A stretch of DNA of 64,000 nt from Echinarachnius parma (lineage: Eukaryota; Echinodermata; Echinoidea; Clypeasteroida; Echinarachniidae). The stretch covers positions 1 through 64,000 of the forward strand of contig JBAMJV010007513.1 in NCBI GenBank assembly GCA_037951105.1, in the 5' to 3' direction. Shown here in pieces: positions 24,595-36,960 of the stretch. Below the pieces are notes generated by a model. The model searched no databases, was not told where the DNA came from, and was given only the letters and a program-made list of their open reading frames with translations. How positions within the stretch are numbered: position 1 is the stretch's first letter; each line of letters opens with the position of its first letter. The position numbers and the translations under genes are program-made.

Positions 24595-25180
24595 CGCATA
24601 AATTATCAGGAACAACCTTTGGAACAGATCTACCGGTGCGTAGAGGATTGACTAAGCGTAATGGTCTAATACTCGTATTACTGTAATAGGCTACAGTTTT
24701 CTTGAAGAAACGGGGAAAGTTAGCGCCCACGGCAAATTTGATGTCGGCGAGTATATTCCCTTGTAGTGTCTTTGATTATATTCACCTAGCTTGTAGTAAG
24801 TCCCTTTACTTTAGTTGCAGGGGTGGATAATAAAATTATCTACCCGTGCCACGATGACCGTGCAGTCCAGATCAGTCCAATGTCCGTGATGATCCAGAAA
24901 CTGTTCCAGTGACTCTCTAGCTTTGGCAATTTACTGATTAGGAGATTTACATCGGACATGTATCGACTATCGTGAATTTTAAAGCTATAGTATTAGTAAG
25001 CGCGCCTGCATATCCAGTATAACGGCAGTTGGTGTCATACCAATAATGCAAAACGCACGGCAAATAATATTGGTCGTACACGTACACACGTACATACTGT
25101 AGCTATATAGCTAGCTTCGATGCGATGGGGAATCCCACATTGTGACGTCATCATGTCATGTACGGGGAATCCCCAGGTCA
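24595..25180 (-). promoter_or_regulatory. Gene A upstream region with two kappaB-like sites and a CRE
   Basis: GGGGAATCCC lies at 25127-25136, TGACGTCA at 25143-25150 and GGGGAATCCCC at 25164-25174. These match NF-kappaB/Rel and ATF/CREB/AP-1 consensus sites. A strong splice donor (GCG|GTGAGTAA) on the minus strand at 24595/24594 suggests a noncoding first exon ending there, spliced to an acceptor just upstream of the start codon at 22692. The noncoding exon and the start site are inferred. Confidence 0.6.
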
Positions 25181-25289
25181 CGTAAGCTGTATTGCAGTTC
25201 ATGTATCAAAGGCTGGTACATGATGTGCAATATGGCGAATGCGTGCGTGTGTTTGTGTACGCGTGGGCGTCTGTGTGTTTCGTGTACTT

Positions 25290-25460
<171 letters not shown>

Positions 25461-25714
25461 GTACACGGTGTATTTGTGTTTCTGTGTGTTTGTGTGCGTG
25501 TGTGAGTGTGTATGTGTAAGTAAAATAAACAGAATAAGAGAGTTCCACAGGGTTTGATAAATCACCTTTATCGGCTTGTGAAAAGTTAATAGGGAAGAAA
25601 GAAATTGCCAATGTATCAAAATGTTGTATTTTATAATAGTCATGTATAGCCTGCATTTTAAAATGAAAATTAGTATTCCATGTCGGGTGCACGGGGCACT
25701 ATTCGGCTCTACAT

Positions 25715-26267
25715 TAAAGTGATGCCTGTAAAGTGTCTAACTCCACGAAAAATAATTGGAGCTTCCTCGTTTCTCTTCTGCCGTGTTATTTAGCTTATGG
25801 TAAGAGAAGAATAAAATAGGGTTAGATTTTTTCAAATGTCCCTTTGGTATGAAGATAATTATCATTGAAAATCATTATTTCAAAAGCGTTAATTAACGCT
25901 TTTGATAAAAAGTACAATTGTCTTAGCTGAGAACGTCCGCATGCAGCACGCGTGAGAACATTCCGGAGATTGAACTTTGAGCCGAGCGAGTTCAAATTCC
26001 ATGAATTATGTACTACGTGTGTAAACATACATGGGTGCGAATATCTCAAACGGATCATTCATTACTGCGACAAATGTATGGCAGACCATCAGTATTCGGT
26101 GATAAAATATGAACTCAATATTCGTTTTTTTCACTAGGTAAACAGTGTTCGTTTTCTTTCAAACTTTCACAAATCTTTCAATTGTATTTTACAATGATAT
26201 TGATATAGGATTGAAGTCTCAAATGTCATTTTGTGCAATATCTGACACTTTACAGGTATCACTTTAA
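25715..26267. mobile_element. MITE with TTAAAGTGATACCTGTAAAG termini
   Basis: Ends are inverted: TAAAGTGATGCCTGTAAAG at the left and CTTTACAGGTATCACTTTA at the right. Related copies at 28904-29285, 60695-61088 and 63763-64000. Confidence 0.7.
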
Positions 26268-26509
26268 TAGAAAAGTATTGTATCGCGCAAATTGGCACGG
26301 CACAACCAGCAGTTCCCACTGGGTACTGTACATAAAATTAATGTACAAATGCATGCATATTTACCCGTTGTGTGTATTCATCCGTTTTAAATTACTTACT
26401 TCCGAGGTATCGATACAACCCCAAAACTACGCCCCTTTTCTTTTTTAAATTAATAATTAAAATAGGACTAATAAATTACAACAACGAACGATGTATTTTA
26501 TATTTCCTT

Positions 26510-26902
26510 AGTATGAATATATTATAATGGAATATAATAATATATCATCTTGTATAACAAAACATTCTGGAAACAGACAAAATGTTGATCTTGAACCGCG
26601 TGGACGTGGGAATCCCCAAAGTTAGTGACGTCATCACATGTTATGTTTGCCTGATTTTTTACGAACTGTCGTACAAAGGGCCTAGGGCGCGCGCGGTGTT
26701 TTACGGCTTGCTATTATTTTAGTATACACTCTTGACAATGCACCTTGTTGTAGGTATATGTTGCGGATTCAGATGTCGGAGCTAAATCATACATTAATTA
26801 CATATAATTATAATACCACATGAGCGTATAGGCTTATTACTTGACGACTGGAAATAGACTGATATATATACTGTAGTTGTCATTTATTGGAGACAAACCA
26901 AC
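26510..26902 (+). promoter_or_regulatory. Gene B promoter with kappaB-CRE module
   Basis: GGGAATCCCC at 26608-26617 and TGACGTCA at 26626-26633, separated by 8 bases. Flanking sequence is shared with the relict block at 1-190 and with gene C upstream sequence (39720-39910). Suggests induction by Rel and ATF/CREB factors; no clear TATA box is seen. Confidence 0.65.
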
Positions 26903-29900
26903 ATGGACGCACTACTTGCTGAAATGAGGGCACAACAGCAGGTAAGAAATTGAGCACTCGTAAACAAACACATAAATCATGTACTACATGATTGCTACCA
27001 TTGCTTCCTGTATGAAAGGTACGCGAAGAGAGCAGTGGCGTAGCTAGGTTTTTTTCAGTGGGGTGCCCGAGCCGGGGGGGGGGGGGGTGATTTTCATGAG
27101 GGGGCACAGGCATCCTCCTCCTCCTGACAACCACAAACAAGATCCTTGCCCCTTTAGATACCCTAACACATACCTCATAAATAATCTTATTTGGCCAGAA
27201 AAGTAAATTTTGACAATGATCTTGCTCTAACCCAGCTAGCCACCTGACGTTGGGCCGATGTCGGAATTTGGTTGCCGGATGTCGGCATATCGCCGTTGGC
27301 TCGAGGTTAAAATGTCCGCCAGCCCAACATCGTCACGACGTCATTTTTGTGATATTGGCATAACGTCATTTTCCGACAATGGCCCAACATCATCTCATGA
27401 CATGATGTTGGGCCATTGTCGGAAAATGACCTTATGCCAATATATCACAAAAATGACGTCGTGACGATGTTGGGCTGGCGGACATTTTAACCTGCGAGCC
27501 AACGGCGATATGCCGACATCCGGCAACCAAATTCCGACATCGGCCCAACGTCAGGTGGCTAGCTGGGTAATATGCTTATATTTAAATGTTTTGGGGCAAA
27601 ATATGTTATCCTCTTTTTCCTGGAAGTGTGCACTTTTCATGTGGGCACCTGTGGGGCACAAAGCCCCCCCCCCCCCCCCCCCCCCCTGTAGCTACGCCAT
27701 GCATGTACGAGAGAGAAAGAGATGGGTAATGGTGTAGCGTCACTGTTGGATTAATTCACTTGTCTAGTACTATATGCATTTTGCAACATTTGACTTTTGA
27801 CTTTGCCCCATATTCGGGTGTCATGCACATTCCATGATTCCATAATGTTATGATTTATAGCAAATGTCATATCAAGGTAAAGGGGGGGGGGGAATACAAG
27901 CTGTCCAATGATACCAAATTCATGAACGATAATACCGTAATATAGGAGAGATATGAACTCTCAAACTTGAATTGCGGAACTTTTTGTGATATATGTGTAT
28001 TATAGAAAGGGGGAAGACAGAGTCAGAAGGGATGGATATAAGTGAATTAAACTAATATCATGATATACTCGAACAGTAAATACAAAATGTTCGGTTTTCA
28101 GCTGGATTATCACACATGACCGTACACATAAATTTAAATTTGCCTAGCTATAGTATATTTACTAGTTAATTCCGTAACATGATACCAAATTACGTTTGTT
28201 TTTAAAGGTAAACAAAAAAATGTTATTTGATATAGAAAAAGACCAATAATCACTAATTATTTACATAATTTTCTGACACTAACTTGTCATGCTTGTGGTC
28301 AGTGGCATACCCCGAGGGGGGGGGGGGGGGGGGGGGGGGTAAGGTTATCATGCCTGCATTGATAAACGACGGAAAACAATAAATACTGTACTACGTTGCA
28401 ACACCTATAACTTTGTTATTGGAAATGATGAATTAATAACACTTAACATTACGTAATACTGTGCTTACGACTAATTTTTACTGATAAATAGCGAGTTATA
28501 TGCATATGATGACAAATAGCTTCCTAAAATAGTACATCTTTTTCCATGCAGGCTAGAAATGATGAACCGCTTAGTGTCATCGAAGCCATGCTACAAATGT
28601 GCGATGAAAATGATAAGAAAAAGGAGCAATTTTTTGAGCTTGGAAAGCACCTTGGATTCGTCGATGAATACCTCGAGTTACAGAAGAAGAACTGCAAGAA
28701 TCCGGATGTTCTTATTGGAATGGATTACTTTAGAGCCACGCTGAGGATCCTGACCCGATGGAGGGTGTGTCAGAGAGGGAGAGATGCAGCAAGGTCTTTC
28801 CTCCGCAACATACTCTCTCAGATGGACCTGGCGGATGCTTGCCAGATTCTGGATGCAGGTAATGTATGTAGGAAGGTTTGTAGTGGGTTATGGTAAACTT
28901 GTTAAAGGTGCACCTGTTAAGTGTCTAACTCCACACAAATTAGTTTGAGCTTTCACATTTCTCTTCTACCGTGTTGTTTGGCTTAAGGTAAGAGAAGAAT
29001 AAAATACCGTAGGGTTACATTTTTTCAAATGCCTCTTTAGTATGACGATATCTATCATTTATAATCCTTCAGCTCAAGAGCGTTAATGAACGGTCATAAA
29101 CCTCATAAACGTCATACAATAATTCGTTGTAAAAGCTGACGCAAATTTTCTGTTTTTTGTTTACCCGGAAAGCAGTGTTGTCTTTCACACATCATTCGGA
29201 CATATCTTACAATGATTTTGGTATAGGATTGAAGTCTCAAATGTCATTTTTGGCAATATATGACACTTTACAGGTGCACCTTTAAGAGCCACATTATGGA
29301 ACCTGACACGATGGGACCCGATGAAGTGCGCCAGAGGCAACAAGACAATATGCAGCCAGTTTGTTTGGCACCATACTCTCTGGGATGAATTGACAAAGGC
29401 ATTTGAAACTGTCTGTATACAGTATAGCACTCATTATTAGTTCATTATGTTTATAAAACAATTACAACACTATCATCGTCAAGTGAGAATTCAGTACGAC
29501 TTCTTAGAAACTCGAGCCACATACAGACGTAGCGGAACCCGACCATATTCCGGAGTGGGTTTCAGGCAGAGAGAGGCAACTTTGGTGTATAAGATATTTC
29601 CTCAGCAACTTATACTCTCACATATAAATCTAACAAATGTTTGTCAAAGATCTGTCTGTATATAGAATACGTAGTTAGCTTAAATAGCAACTTATTACAT
29701 TGAATCTATTTTGCGATGGGAATTGTGAAGTCTTTTTCAGCCACGCGACAGAATCTGGCCTGATGAAGGGTGTGCCAGAAGCAAAGATATGAAGCAAGGC
29801 CTTTCCTCGGCAAAATACTCTCTCAGATAAATTAACAGATGCATTTGAATTATGACAGCAGTCGAAGGGACATTATTTAGTTCATAGAACAATAACAACA

Positions 29901-32900
29901 ACATTTGATATATGTAATGAAAACAACTACCTTAAGTCATTTAGAGAAACGCAAAGGAACCTGACCATCTGACGGGTGTCCGTGAGGCAAAAATGTCAAT
30001 GCTGCCATGATGACCAGTTCTTCGGCATATCTCTGAGATGTGGCTCTCGATCCTCTTATGATAATCGTCATGCTCGCAGTGGCAACATTTTTTCCTCGGC
30101 TTTAAATATTCAATAATAGTTTTACTTCTTTAGTAAATCTTATTAATGTAAACTATAAAGATCCAATATGAGTCAATTCTGAACTGATCATTAAATTATC
30201 GTCGCTTTTTCAGATGAGAGTCAGGATGGAGTCAAAACGGACATTCTTTTGGATGTCGAGATCGTCAAGCTGTCCTTGGCGATCACGGGGAAGAACGGCG
30301 ACTACTGGGTTATCGGCTCCACCCTGGGCATCGGTCTGGATGTGCTGGACAATATGCTGACCAAGTGTGGGGAGGATGGGGATGGGGCGGCCCTAGCAAC
30401 CAAAAAGATCCTGAGACAATGGCGAAACGGTACAGACAGAGGTGATGACGTCAGATGCGTACTATCAGAGATGTTGATTGATCGGGGATGGCTTGATGAC
30501 TGCACGTTTCTCGTTAAAGGTATGTTGTATGTGTTCGGGAACATCAGCTAAAACTAAAGAAGGGGCAAAACGGAATTGTTACGTCATTCGCAGTGAACCG
30601 CTTTAATATGTCAGTACAGTTAAACATGTCTTAGTGGCCACCTGGCTGAGGTCACATTTCTACAGTCTAAAATCATGCATGCTTTGCTGAATAAATCCGT
30701 AATTCATTACAGTGCTCGTTAGTGGCAAATGTGTTTTGTTTATCAATAATAAGATATTCATCATTTGATAACCCATTATGTGTTGGAAACATTTATTTAC
30801 TTAACTGTATAGAAATTAGTGGGGTAGCTAATTTGTGTGCCCCTCCCCCTTATCAGTCCGACCACGCTAAGCCACTGATTGGCATTCAGAGAAAAGGTGT
30901 TAATTGGCAGCAATATCTATATTTAAGGTGCCGATGGGGTGGGATGGACATCAACAAACAAACCAAGATGGCTGAAATGGGCAGACTCCGATGCCAGTGC
31001 CAAAGCCTTAACTGGAAGTAATCGGATAATCGTGACGTCACTTGGTGATATCGTACCGAAACTTCTGGTGGCGTTAACCCATCGTGTGCTGATGCGATTT
31101 GAGGAGAAACCAACGATCGTGGTTGTTGTCAATCAGGTAAAACGGATGATTCGTGACAATGACGTTTCATAGAATCGCTATGTAATAATGATAATAGGGG
31201 ATGATGAAAGCCTTTATTTTGTAATGGCTTGTCCGTGTAAATACCGCCTATATATAATGTTATATAAATATTATTGCAACGAAATAATCTTACTTTTAGA
31301 GAGACATCAATAACAAACGAGTTTACCTCGAGTTTTCGTTGGTAGCTGTTGTAATAAAACGAAGGTACATCGTAGCGATGATAAAAATGCCCTTTCTCTG
31401 CGTTATCGTTTGTTTACATGCCGGATTTACTTTCTTGCAAGGAAGAATATCATTCATGTACAATGGTCCTTGTATAAATCTGACATTTTCATTCTGAAAA
31501 CCATACACCAATATTCAAGGTATGTCGTGCCGAGGTGTATGAACGAGCTCTGAAAGAGCGCTTTGACCGAATTGGGTGCCTCACTGGGAAGCAGATGCCT
31601 AGAGACCCCGGTTCGACATCGATGACCATGGAGAAAGGGCTTCCCTTCGATGTCATCGTGCGACGCAACGACGTGCTCGTGGTGTCTGCCCAGATATTCG
31701 TGGCTGCTCTCCGCAAGGAACAGGTGTCTACGGAAGACATCGACGTCATCATCTTCGACGAGTGTCACGTGGCAAAGGTTGGAATTTTAATTCATCCATG
31801 CTATAGTTCTGATTCAAATCCTTCGATTACAGTAACGTTTTTTTCCTTGTTCCTTCATTTTACATTATTAATGTTATTGTGGATCTATTTGTTTATTTTA
31901 TTTAAATAATTTAGATTATATAAAGTATATTCATCCATTTCTGATTTCACTTGATCAACAATATTGTTTCTTCATTTGTATTTGACTTGGTTACCTTATT
32001 TATGATAATAAGTAAACAATTATTTTGTTTAGACATGTATGTAATGATTTGCTTATTCATGTATCTACCTTTTCTGACTTGACTCAATTTACGATGAAAA
32101 CGTATTGATTTAGATTTTGTGAATGGATGGGTGTGATAAATCTATACAGCCATCGGCGTATAACATACATGTTCATGTTACCATTTCATAAGGTGTATCC
32201 ATTTGCTCCTATTTAAAAGACGTTATGTTAGATCATACAACAACGTATGCGGATTCGAGTCAACAGGCTAATTCAATATAATTCATTATGTTATTAATTG
32301 TTTTACCATTATTAAACCCACAGAAAGGAAGCGCATACATTGACATCATGGACCAGATCCGAGAGACTGAGACAAACACAATTCAGGTGTAGTTTTAATT
32401 TTGCCTTTCCAAATAATGCATTTAGACAGACTGGCAAATAATTTAAGAAATCTAGTAAGTTTGAAATGAACAGCATTTGTTTCTTTCTTTGGATTTCGCG
32501 TGTTGAGAGAGATTCAAAAATCCGTACAAGACCTATTTTCTGATGGCTATATCTATTCCAACTTTCAAGTGGATCATGCTAAGAATGTGTGTCGATTATA
32601 TGTAAAGCGATCTACCACTTACATATAACCCATTACGCCCATGATAAGGAATAATTTAAAACTTATCCATGCGATCATTTTTGATAATAACATTTTATAA
32701 TTACATTATACTGAGTTTTGCCCGCCATAAAATGTGTCTGTTTTGTACAGTAATCGATTTTACTTTTAAGTCTGTCTATTTATTTGTATTCATATTACTA
32801 TTATTCATTTGTATTATAATCATTATGATTATTATCATAATTGAACATTATCGTTTTTGATATGGCAAACAGATTATTGGTCTAACCACGCTCGCAGGAC

Positions 32901-33168
32901 TCGACAATTTGGTGGGCAAAAAAGCCACCAAAAACCAAGCGACCCGGTGTGTGATTAATATGTGTGCCAATCTCCGTGCGGTCCGCCTGGTCATTCACAA
33001 GACGGATGAACAAAATCAGAGCACACAGACTTCTGTTCCTCAAAAAAAAGGTAACAAGATTTTTTCCGGTGATTTTGTTTGCTTTTGTCAAATTTACGAT
33101 CGAAATATGCAATAAGAAGAAGTAGTAGTAGAAGTAGTAGTAGTAGTAGACGTAGAAGTCGTAGCAAC

Positions 33169-33208
<40 letters not shown>

Positions 33209-34802
33209 ATAGTAGTAGTAGCAGTCTCCATGTACTAGTTATTATGGTAATATAAGTAGTAGTCATAGTTGTAATAGTAGTAGTATCGTTACTTTATAAT
33301 CTATATGCAATGAAACAATTCATATTTTAAAACTTTAAATAGAAGAAAAAGCAACGACGCCAGAGGATAGTTCCAAAGAAGCCGACGCTGAGCTCGGTAA
33401 TCAGTCGGAGAAGCCAGACTCGATGATCAAGGGAATCGTGCAAGAAGTCAGCGGCCTCTCCGTCAAAGAAATGAAACTCATGGTAAGTTTATACAAATTG
33501 ATGCAATGTTTCATTTGAATAAATATAAAATTTCAAGATGTATTCTTGCCTTAATGACTGTAAAAAATTTGAGACAATTTGAGGAAGCCTACAAACCCTC
33601 AATATGGCACTTACTGCCAGAACCTGAGAAATACAATGTATACTGTGTATATAGTGCATATTGTCAGAATTCGTTCTTAGCAAGAAGTCATCCATAATAT
33701 TTTCATTCTGAACATGATTTCTATGGCAAACCCTTGGCTGCATGGCGAACTCTCGGCAGCTTGATGAATTTTATATAAATACACAGTCACGCTCTGTAAA
33801 ATTTCCCAAATTAATGTAAATCAAGTGCTCGGAATTTTCTGGGTTGCCGAATTCAGGCATAATGCTATAATATCAACTGCTTCACTTACATGCTTGTATT
33901 GGTATTTTACTGATGTTGATGCTGTTGTTACTGTTGTTGTAATGCTTTTTTATGAAACACCAACACAGATGAAACTTCACGATGTGGTGAACATAATTGC
34001 CCCTACAATCGGTAAACCCCAAGACTTCCGGGATAACCGATTCCACTGCCGACATTCACAGTGCGATGCGCTCGTCTGCCGATCAGCCGACATCCGAATC
34101 GTTCCCGGTGGTCACCACGTGGTCGTCGATCACGACATCCTGACGAAGATTGACATCAAATCTTCCGACGTTGCGGAAGAAAAGAAGGCGGGCAAGCGAT
34201 GGGGGTCCATAGAGCACACGGGACACGATGTCTGCTGTAAGGTCTGCGGCACCAAATGGGGAAGCGTCCTCGGATGCCGCAGTGGAGCAGCAGGGGCAGG
34301 GTCAAGTGAAGTGGCAGCCATGATAATGACAAAAGTAAAGGCAGCTAGAGCAAGGGCAGAGACAGGCGGAACAGGGGCAGAGGCAGCCAAGGCAGAGGCT
34401 GACACAGCCTGTGTAGGGACAGGGATAGTGACAAGAGCAGGGGCTGCTAGAGCAAGGGCGGAGGCTACTAGGTCAGGGAATGACACAGCTAGTCAAGGGG
34501 CAGGCGCAACTGGGCCAGGGGCAGAGGCAGCTAGTCAAGGGACAGGAATAGTGACAAGGGCAGGGGCTGCTGGAGCAAAAGTAGAGGCAGTCAAGCCAGG
34601 GGTAGATGCAGCTCGACCAGGACCAGGCGCAGTTAGGGCAGTGACAGGGGCGCTACTAGCCATCTCGCCAAAGAACCTGCGCATGAAGAATGAGACAACA
34701 ACGCCCAAAACCGTCACCAAGTGGCGTGATCTGCCCTTTACCTTCGCGGAGGCGGCGACATCAGAAGCGGCGTTCAGATGGGAACAAGTCAAATTACCGT
34801 AG
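26903..34802 (+). CDS. Gene B: RLR-derived protein, two Death domains, P-loop-less Hel1 remnant, split C-terminal domain
   Basis: Nine coding exons: 26903-26941, 28552-28858, 30214-30519, 30928-31136, 31520-31777, 32324-32386, 32873-33050, 33343-33482, 33969-34802; 777 residues if all are joined. Phases agree and no stop interrupts. Domain order: short leader MDALLAEMRAQQQ, Death 1, Death 2, a Hel1-like segment that keeps IIFDECHVAK but lacks Walker A and has GLTTLAG for motif III, a 60-residue linker, and a RIG-I-type C-terminal domain interrupted by an Ala/Gly-rich insert. Hel2i and Hel2 are absent. Acceptors of exons 4 and 5 end in AAG and look weak; C has CAG in both places. Start chosen as the first ATG downstream of the promoter, in frame with a good GTAAG donor. 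Gene C is a paralogue with the same exon order and phases. Confidence 0.85.
27033..27700. mobile_element. Poly-G/C element carrying a nested palindromic MITE in gene B intron 1
   Basis: Outer ends GCAGTGGCGTAGCTAG and GTAGCTACGCCATGC. Nested at 27230-27568 is a nearly perfect inverted repeat, arms about 165 bases, with termini ACCCAGCTAGCCACCTGACG and its complement, containing GGCCCAACATCATC at the centre. Confidence 0.8.
28552..28858 (+). other. Gene B Death domain 1 (exon 2)
   Basis: A 307-base exon, phase 0 in and phase 1 out. Shows FFELGKHLGFVDEYLEL, a LTRWR segment and AARSFLRNILSQMDLADAC, typical of a six-helix Death fold. Closely paralogous to exon 2 of genes C and D; partial decayed copies follow in the intron. 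Confidence 0.8.
28904..29285. mobile_element. MITE with GTTAAAGGTGCACCTG termini in gene B intron 2
   Basis: Left GTTAAAGGTGCACCTGTTAAG and right CTTTACAGGTGCACCTTTAA minus terminal bases form inverted ends. The matching copy in gene D (60695-61088) is at the equivalent place, so insertion predates that duplication. Confidence 0.7.
29285..30060 (+). pseudogene. Array of four decayed Death-exon copies in gene B intron 2
   Basis: Segments at about 29285-29410, 29514-29645, 29738-29850 and 29942-30060 each echo the second half of exon 2: an AACCTGACCCGATGG-like start, a GTGTGTCAGAGAGG-like middle, a TTTCCTCxGCAA segment and a CTCTCAGAT segment. All carry stops or frameshifts. The same array occurs in gene D intron 2. 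Confidence 0.7.
30214..30519 (+). other. Gene B Death domain 2 (exon 3)
   Basis: A 306-base phase-1/phase-1 exon with YWVIGSTLGIGLDVLDNML, ILRQWRNG and a GDDVRCVLSEMLIDRGW segment. It is a compact one-exon version of the Death domain that gene A splits over exons 1 and 2. Confidence 0.85.
30928..33050 (+). other. Gene B Hel1 remnant without Walker A (exons 4-7)
   Basis: Exon 4 (30928-31136) ends in TIVVVVNQ like gene A exon 6 but has RIIVTSLGDIVPKLLV where A has [16 protein letters not shown]; no P-loop and no Q motif. Exon 5 (31520-31777) keeps IIFDECHVAK. Exon 6 (32324-32386) encodes 21 residues beginning KGSAYIDIMDQI. Exon 7 (32873-33050) has IIGLTTLAGLDNL where A has [12 protein letters not shown]. 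Confidence 0.85.
33116..33230. repeat. (TAG)n microsatellite in gene B intron 7
   Basis: AGTAGTAGTAG-type triplets; gene C has a longer tract in the same intron (about 50220-50400). Confidence 0.9.
33969..34802 (+). other. Gene B C-terminal regulatory domain with Ala/Gly-rich insert
   Basis: The exon encodes [24 protein letters not shown] and CCKVCGTKWGSVLGC, then an Ala/Gly/Thr/Arg-rich insert (about 34281-34650), then LLAISPKNLRMKN and TKWRDLPFTF. Without the insert it aligns directly with gene A. The first zinc half-site is CX4C rather than the CX2C of A and C, from a 6-base insertion. Confidence 0.85.
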
Positions 34803-36960
34803 CTCTTTAAATGGGCTATTTGAAGCGAGTGGCGTAACTGGAGTTTTAGAGGAAGGGGTTTCTCGATCACCGTTAATATGACAATATGAGCTAGGGATCT
34901 CAGAAATGCATATCATGTCAGTAGCGTAGCTAGTCTGGGCTTACTTTTTAGGGGCAGGAGGCATGTCATTTATTAGGGGATACACTATCAATATTTTTGT
35001 TTGTTTATATATGTTTCCAATTGTACTTGAAGTTGATAGTATGATAGTCATTACTACGCAGTATTTAATGCTGAACATGTTTCTCTTTTATTTCAATTTC
35101 CTACAGCGCATAGAGACATAGGCCTATGTGATATGCGCGTTATAAATACATTAGTATTAGTATTATTATTTGTATTCCTATATATGGTCTGTATATACAA
35201 AAAAGAGTATATTAAATTTTGGGCATAAGCTGCACACATATGATTAAACGCCACTTCTAGATTGGGTGGCTACTTGGCCACATCTAGTCACGTGAAGTGT
35301 AACAACATGATTTTTCTTAATCAAAGATATTTGAAAATCATTATAGCTATAATAGCAAGATTGTAATTGTTTCATACATTGTTTAACTTGATTCGAATGC
35401 TGTATAACTAAGATAATCTTTAAAAGTGAAATTACCTCAAATGGTCTCATCTAGATGCTGAACATGCGTCGATGGTTATTACCACATAACTTGAACTATA
35501 GAACTGCCGAACTAATAATGATCTCGTTATCAATTATGTCCAAAATGAAAGTGGATAAATTGATACAATATAAATATAATGTTGTTCTGTAACTAGCTAT
35601 GTTTGATGTTTCTTTCGATGGTTATAAGAGATACTCTGTTGCATGAAAAACATGCCGAGTTGTAAATATCGACGGTAGTATTATGATGTAAACAAATTAT
35701 CATCATTTCAAAACCATGTGACTGTAAATTAGTTAGTTATTCAAAATATTTTGATATAATTAAGTTAAGTTTAGAGGAGACTTTATATGACCTGAATATG
35801 ACATACTTTTCTAGATAACTGTTACAACTGAAATGATTATGATAACCATCTAGTATCACGTTTATATAGAAAATATCGTAAAGTGTATCAGTATAACTGG
35901 CAACCTTTTCTTTTGTTTGTAATTAAAATGGATGTTACCTGCATATATTGTTTTATAACACATGATAGTTTAGATAGATTATAACATACATTGGTGTATT
36001 GTTTGTTATTCAAATGTATTGAATTGTTGTATTTAGCGTAGTGTAATAAGATAGCTATTTACAAATGAAACTGTACACAAAATAGTTTATATAAGAACTG
36101 TTGTATACTATAATCTGTATTATTGTCTTGCTTGTAAATACATGTACGTATATTTAAACAAGAAAACCCTTTCAAATCTGTCAAACCATGTATAGCTGAT
36201 TGCTGATCAAAATAATGGTATACTTTGTTTTTATTTAGTAAGGGTGTGTAAGTATAATTTATTTAGATAGTTGAAAACATTGATTTAATAATGAGTTTCA
36301 GTTTGGTGAAATATTTTGATGGGCAACAGCTATAGATGTTAAGGAGCAGATATATGTTTCAAACTCGACTACTATTTCCCATTCTAGTGTCCGTGCATTT
36401 GGGAACCTCCTTCAGCGTTTGTTTGAGGTAGTTTTTTTTACAAGAACGTTATTTTATTTTAAGAAACAAGCGTTTCAGTATATTGATAAATTCCACATAT
36501 TGTTTTGTTTGACTGTCTTCTCAATAACTTTCTTCAATGATCCCGGTTTTCGTGTGTTCAATTTTACATCAAAATATCATTCGTCGGTTGTTGAATAATC
36601 TTTTGAACTATGAAAATAAAAGAAATGCATCGTTACGTAATAAGACAATAAGTACAACATTTTGTTTCTTTGTTTGTTAAATAGCCTTTTCGACCAGTAC
36701 AGCAAGCATGTCACTGTATTCATAAAGACATCCAACATTGACATCCAACAACCACACCTGCGATATCACATCTTCTTCGTCAATCACTTCAAGCGTATAG
36801 TTTTAAAAATTGTAGAATGTGTAGCTGAGAGCTGTTCCCACGAACGTTATTATTAATTTGTCTGATAATTCAGATGACCAATATCAATATGTGATAGCGA
36901 TACAATATTATATACGACCTGATATATCGTATCACCATCACATATTGCTGGTCGTCTTTT
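34803..36960 (+). other. Gene B 3' flank / probable 3' UTR, AT-rich
   Basis: No gene recognised. Sequence around 35280-35490, 36158-36215 and 36661-36740 is shared with the gene C 3' flank (54112-54330, 57312-57355 and 57793-57870), marking the extent of the duplicated block. Confidence 0.55.

Noticed and set aside
34130-34486. Antisense Ala/Pro/Val-rich frame across the gene B insert
   Set aside because: Mirror of biased sense codons; no start context or homologous domain.
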